A stretch of DNA of 14,424 nt from an uncultured Lachnobacterium sp. (GTDB taxonomy: Bacteria > Bacillota > Clostridia > Lachnospirales > Lachnospiraceae). Shown in pieces: positions 13,169-14,424 of this stretch. The notes under the pieces are model-generated. The model was not told the DNA's origin. It made no database searches and saw only the letters and a list, made by a program, of their open reading frames with translations. Both the position numbers and the translations under genes were made by a program. Position 1 is the stretch's first letter, and each line of letters begins with the position of its first letter. The stretch is taken from contig CAMFPD010000039.1 of assembly GCA_945971355.1 (NCBI GenBank), forward strand, positions 1 through 14,424, in the 5' to 3' direction.

Positions 13169-14134
13169 CTATACCAATTCAGTAACTTTATATCCTGCCT
13201 TTTTCATTTCGGCAACAAATTCATCTTCTGACATACCCAGCTTCTCTGCTCCTCGCTGAATACTAAAATCTCCATCATTAACACACTGAAAAATTGCTTG
13301 TGCTCTGCCCTTTTCCAACCCCACTTCAATAATATGTGCTGTATAGCTTGTCATTTTTTCTACCTCCATTTCAATCTCGTTTGTAACTGAAACATCATAG
13401 TTTTTTAAAAATTTGAGCTTTTCCGATGCATCCATTTTCTCATCTATTAAAATGCTTAAAACATTAAGCATCCTGCTCCCTGTATTTTCTGAGATTTTCT
13501 TTCCCACATTGACAATAATTACGGAGAGTAAATCATATCTATTATCATCATCATTTGTACCAAATAACATTTCTTTATTAAGGAAATATCTTTCAATGCT
13601 ATTTTGCCTCTTAATTGCTGTATCCATGCAAATCCAAATTGAATACACCTTTTTGATATTCTGGTATTTTTTCTTATCGCTGGATTTAACCGTAAACTCT
13701 TTATCAAGTTGGGAGGAAATCATTCTGCTGCAATAAAACAGACCTCTTGCTGCAATACTGTAACCTGGAGCATCCTCTTTTTGAGCTTCTAAATCAATTA
13801 ATATCTTGGACAACTCCGGTTCTTCACATTCTGGTAGTCTTATGTATGTACGAATGTCATATCTTATCATGCCTTCTCCTGGCAGATAATCCTCCTGTGA
13901 GCTTCCAGTAATTACTTCTGTGGGTAATAGTGGAACTTTTTCGATTTCAACATCGCCTTCGATACATTTCTCGATTTCGCAGCATGACATTTTCATACAT
14001 TCCGTAACCGTCTCTTTAATAATTATCGCAAGAATCGGTTTGCATGCCAATACTCGCTTTATCCGAAGGTCCAATTCACTATTCTCCTGCAAAATGCTTC
14101 GAATAATAGTACCTGTCGCGGTTAGTTCTTTCAT
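13169..14134 (-). CDS. PD-(D/E)XK nuclease family protein, Rpn/transposase-like (PDDEXK_2)
   Basis: This 321-residue protein belongs, by its layout, to the PDDEXK_2/Rpn group often labelled putative transposase, which occurs in many dispersed copies in Clostridia. Rpn proteins are DNA endonucleases that promote recA-independent recombination. The core is at 88-145: YDIRTYI with Asp93, a beta-strand with LIDLEAQK (113-119; Glu116 and Gln118 in the E-x-Q form this group uses), then a tyrosine-containing helix (YSIAARGLFYCSRMI). The C-terminus (about 280-318) is a helix-turn-helix-like cap found in relatives. Length is typical and no active-site residue looks lost. ATG at 14134 has GAGGA just upstream. 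No inverted terminal repeats flank it, so nothing shows it moved as an element itself. Confidence 0.82.
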   Translation of the reverse strand: MKELTATGTIIRSILQENSELDLRIKRVLACKPILAIIIKETVTECMKMSCCEIEKCIEGDVEIEKVPLLPTEVITGSSQEDYLPGEGMIRYDIRTYIRLPECEEPELSKILIDLEAQKEDAPGYSIAARGLFYCSRMISSQLDKEFTVKSSDKKKYQNIKKVYSIWICMDTAIKRQNSIERYFLNKEMLFGTNDDDNRYDLLSVIIVNVGKKISENTGSRMLNVLSILIDEKMDASEKLKFLKNYDVSVTNEIEMEVEKMTSYTAHIIEVGLEKGRAQAIFQCVNDGDFSIQRGAEKLGMSEDEFVAEMKKAGYKVTELV

Positions 14135-14424
14135 TTATCCTCACTTTCTCATTGATTTTCAAAATATCAGAGAAAGTAATTTCACCATTAGTATATTCTC
14201 ATCTACCTTAAAAATCAATAAATGTGTTCATTTGGGAAAATGCAATTATTGGGAATTTGCGTGGCGATGTGCCACTAAAGAAAAAAGATACTTTTTATAT
14301 ACATCAATTCTAAATAATTTTCAAGATAAACACAAATATCAATTAATCGAATAAGACATATTCCAAATTAGTATTTCGATTTATCCAGTCAATGTAGTAC
14401 AATATAAAAATCAGATAACTATAG
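14135..14424. other. Non-coding end of window
   Basis: Apart from the nuclease promoter at 14190-14218, I see no supported gene in this stretch. A plus-strand frame runs across it but is a continuation of the antisense shadow of the nuclease gene. A short hairpin TGGCGATGTGCCA lies near 14260-14275. It may be the edge of a neighbouring gene outside the window. Confidence 0.5.
14190..14218 (-). promoter_or_regulatory. Promoter of the PDDEXK_2 gene
   Basis: On the minus strand TTGATT (14213-14218) and TATACT (14190-14195) are 17 bp apart, about 55 bp upstream of the ATG. Confidence 0.5.

Noticed and set aside
13920..14354. Plus-strand open frame of 144 codons at the right end
   Set aside because: Half of it is antisense to the well-supported PDDEXK_2 gene, with no ribosome binding site; the rest is AT-rich with no recognisable protein features.
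1..14424. CRISPR array
   Set aside because: No set of regularly spaced identical 20-40 bp repeats occurs; the GGACTTTT sites are short, paired in opposite orientation and irregularly spaced.

Overview
The window looks like chromosome from a low-GC Firmicute, most likely a member of the Lachnospiraceae (Clostridia). This rests on AT-rich intergenic DNA, strong GGAGG ribosome binding sites, a tRNA gene without an encoded CCA, and the gene families present (CmpB-type membrane protein, PDDEXK_2/Rpn-like nuclease, small XRE regulator, long two-component kinase). The lineage is inference; no marker gene fixes it. Most genes are on the minus strand.

Layout. Bases 1-247 hold no gene but contain nested inverted repeats. 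A cytoplasmic SGNH/GDSL hydrolase follows (248-1387, -), then a gap with palindromic GGACTTTT elements and a terminator, and tRNA-Glu(CTC) with its own promoter (1673-1744, -). Next is a probable minus-strand operon under one near-consensus promoter at 5268-5297: a 75-residue conserved small protein, an ABC-F ATPase, and a CmpB-like membrane protein. The ABC-F gene is broken near its 3' end by a 433-bp tandem duplication (copies at 2885-3317 and 3318-3750) that shifts the frame.

Between that operon and the next resident genes is an island-like segment (about 5300-6570). It has two plus-strand genes, an HExxH zinc-metallopeptidase-like protein without a good start site and a tightly coupled 61-residue basic protein. 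Facing them, separated by a shared terminator hairpin, is the C-terminal stub of a different metallopeptidase-like protein, lying directly after the histidine kinase stop codon. Then comes a two-component system (OmpR-type regulator and 845-residue kinase, overlapping by 4 bp), with direct CTTAAT boxes upstream of its promoter, and a 90-residue helical protein whose promoter carries an inverted pair of the same box.

The right side has another repeat-rich gap (10192-10584), a 34-residue small ORF, and a minus-strand unit of two unrecognised genes: a membrane-anchored coiled-coil protein with a Ser/Thr linker and Cys/Trp-rich tail, and a 240-residue soluble protein. A small XRE regulator is divergently transcribed from that unit and is its likely controller. 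The window ends with a PDDEXK_2 (Rpn-like) nuclease and a non-coding stretch.

The parts most worth a second look are the metallopeptidase/small-protein pair with the nearby peptidase stub, the duplicated ABC-F gene, the GGACTTTT palindromes that recur in three intergenic gaps, and the XRE-linked surface-protein operon.
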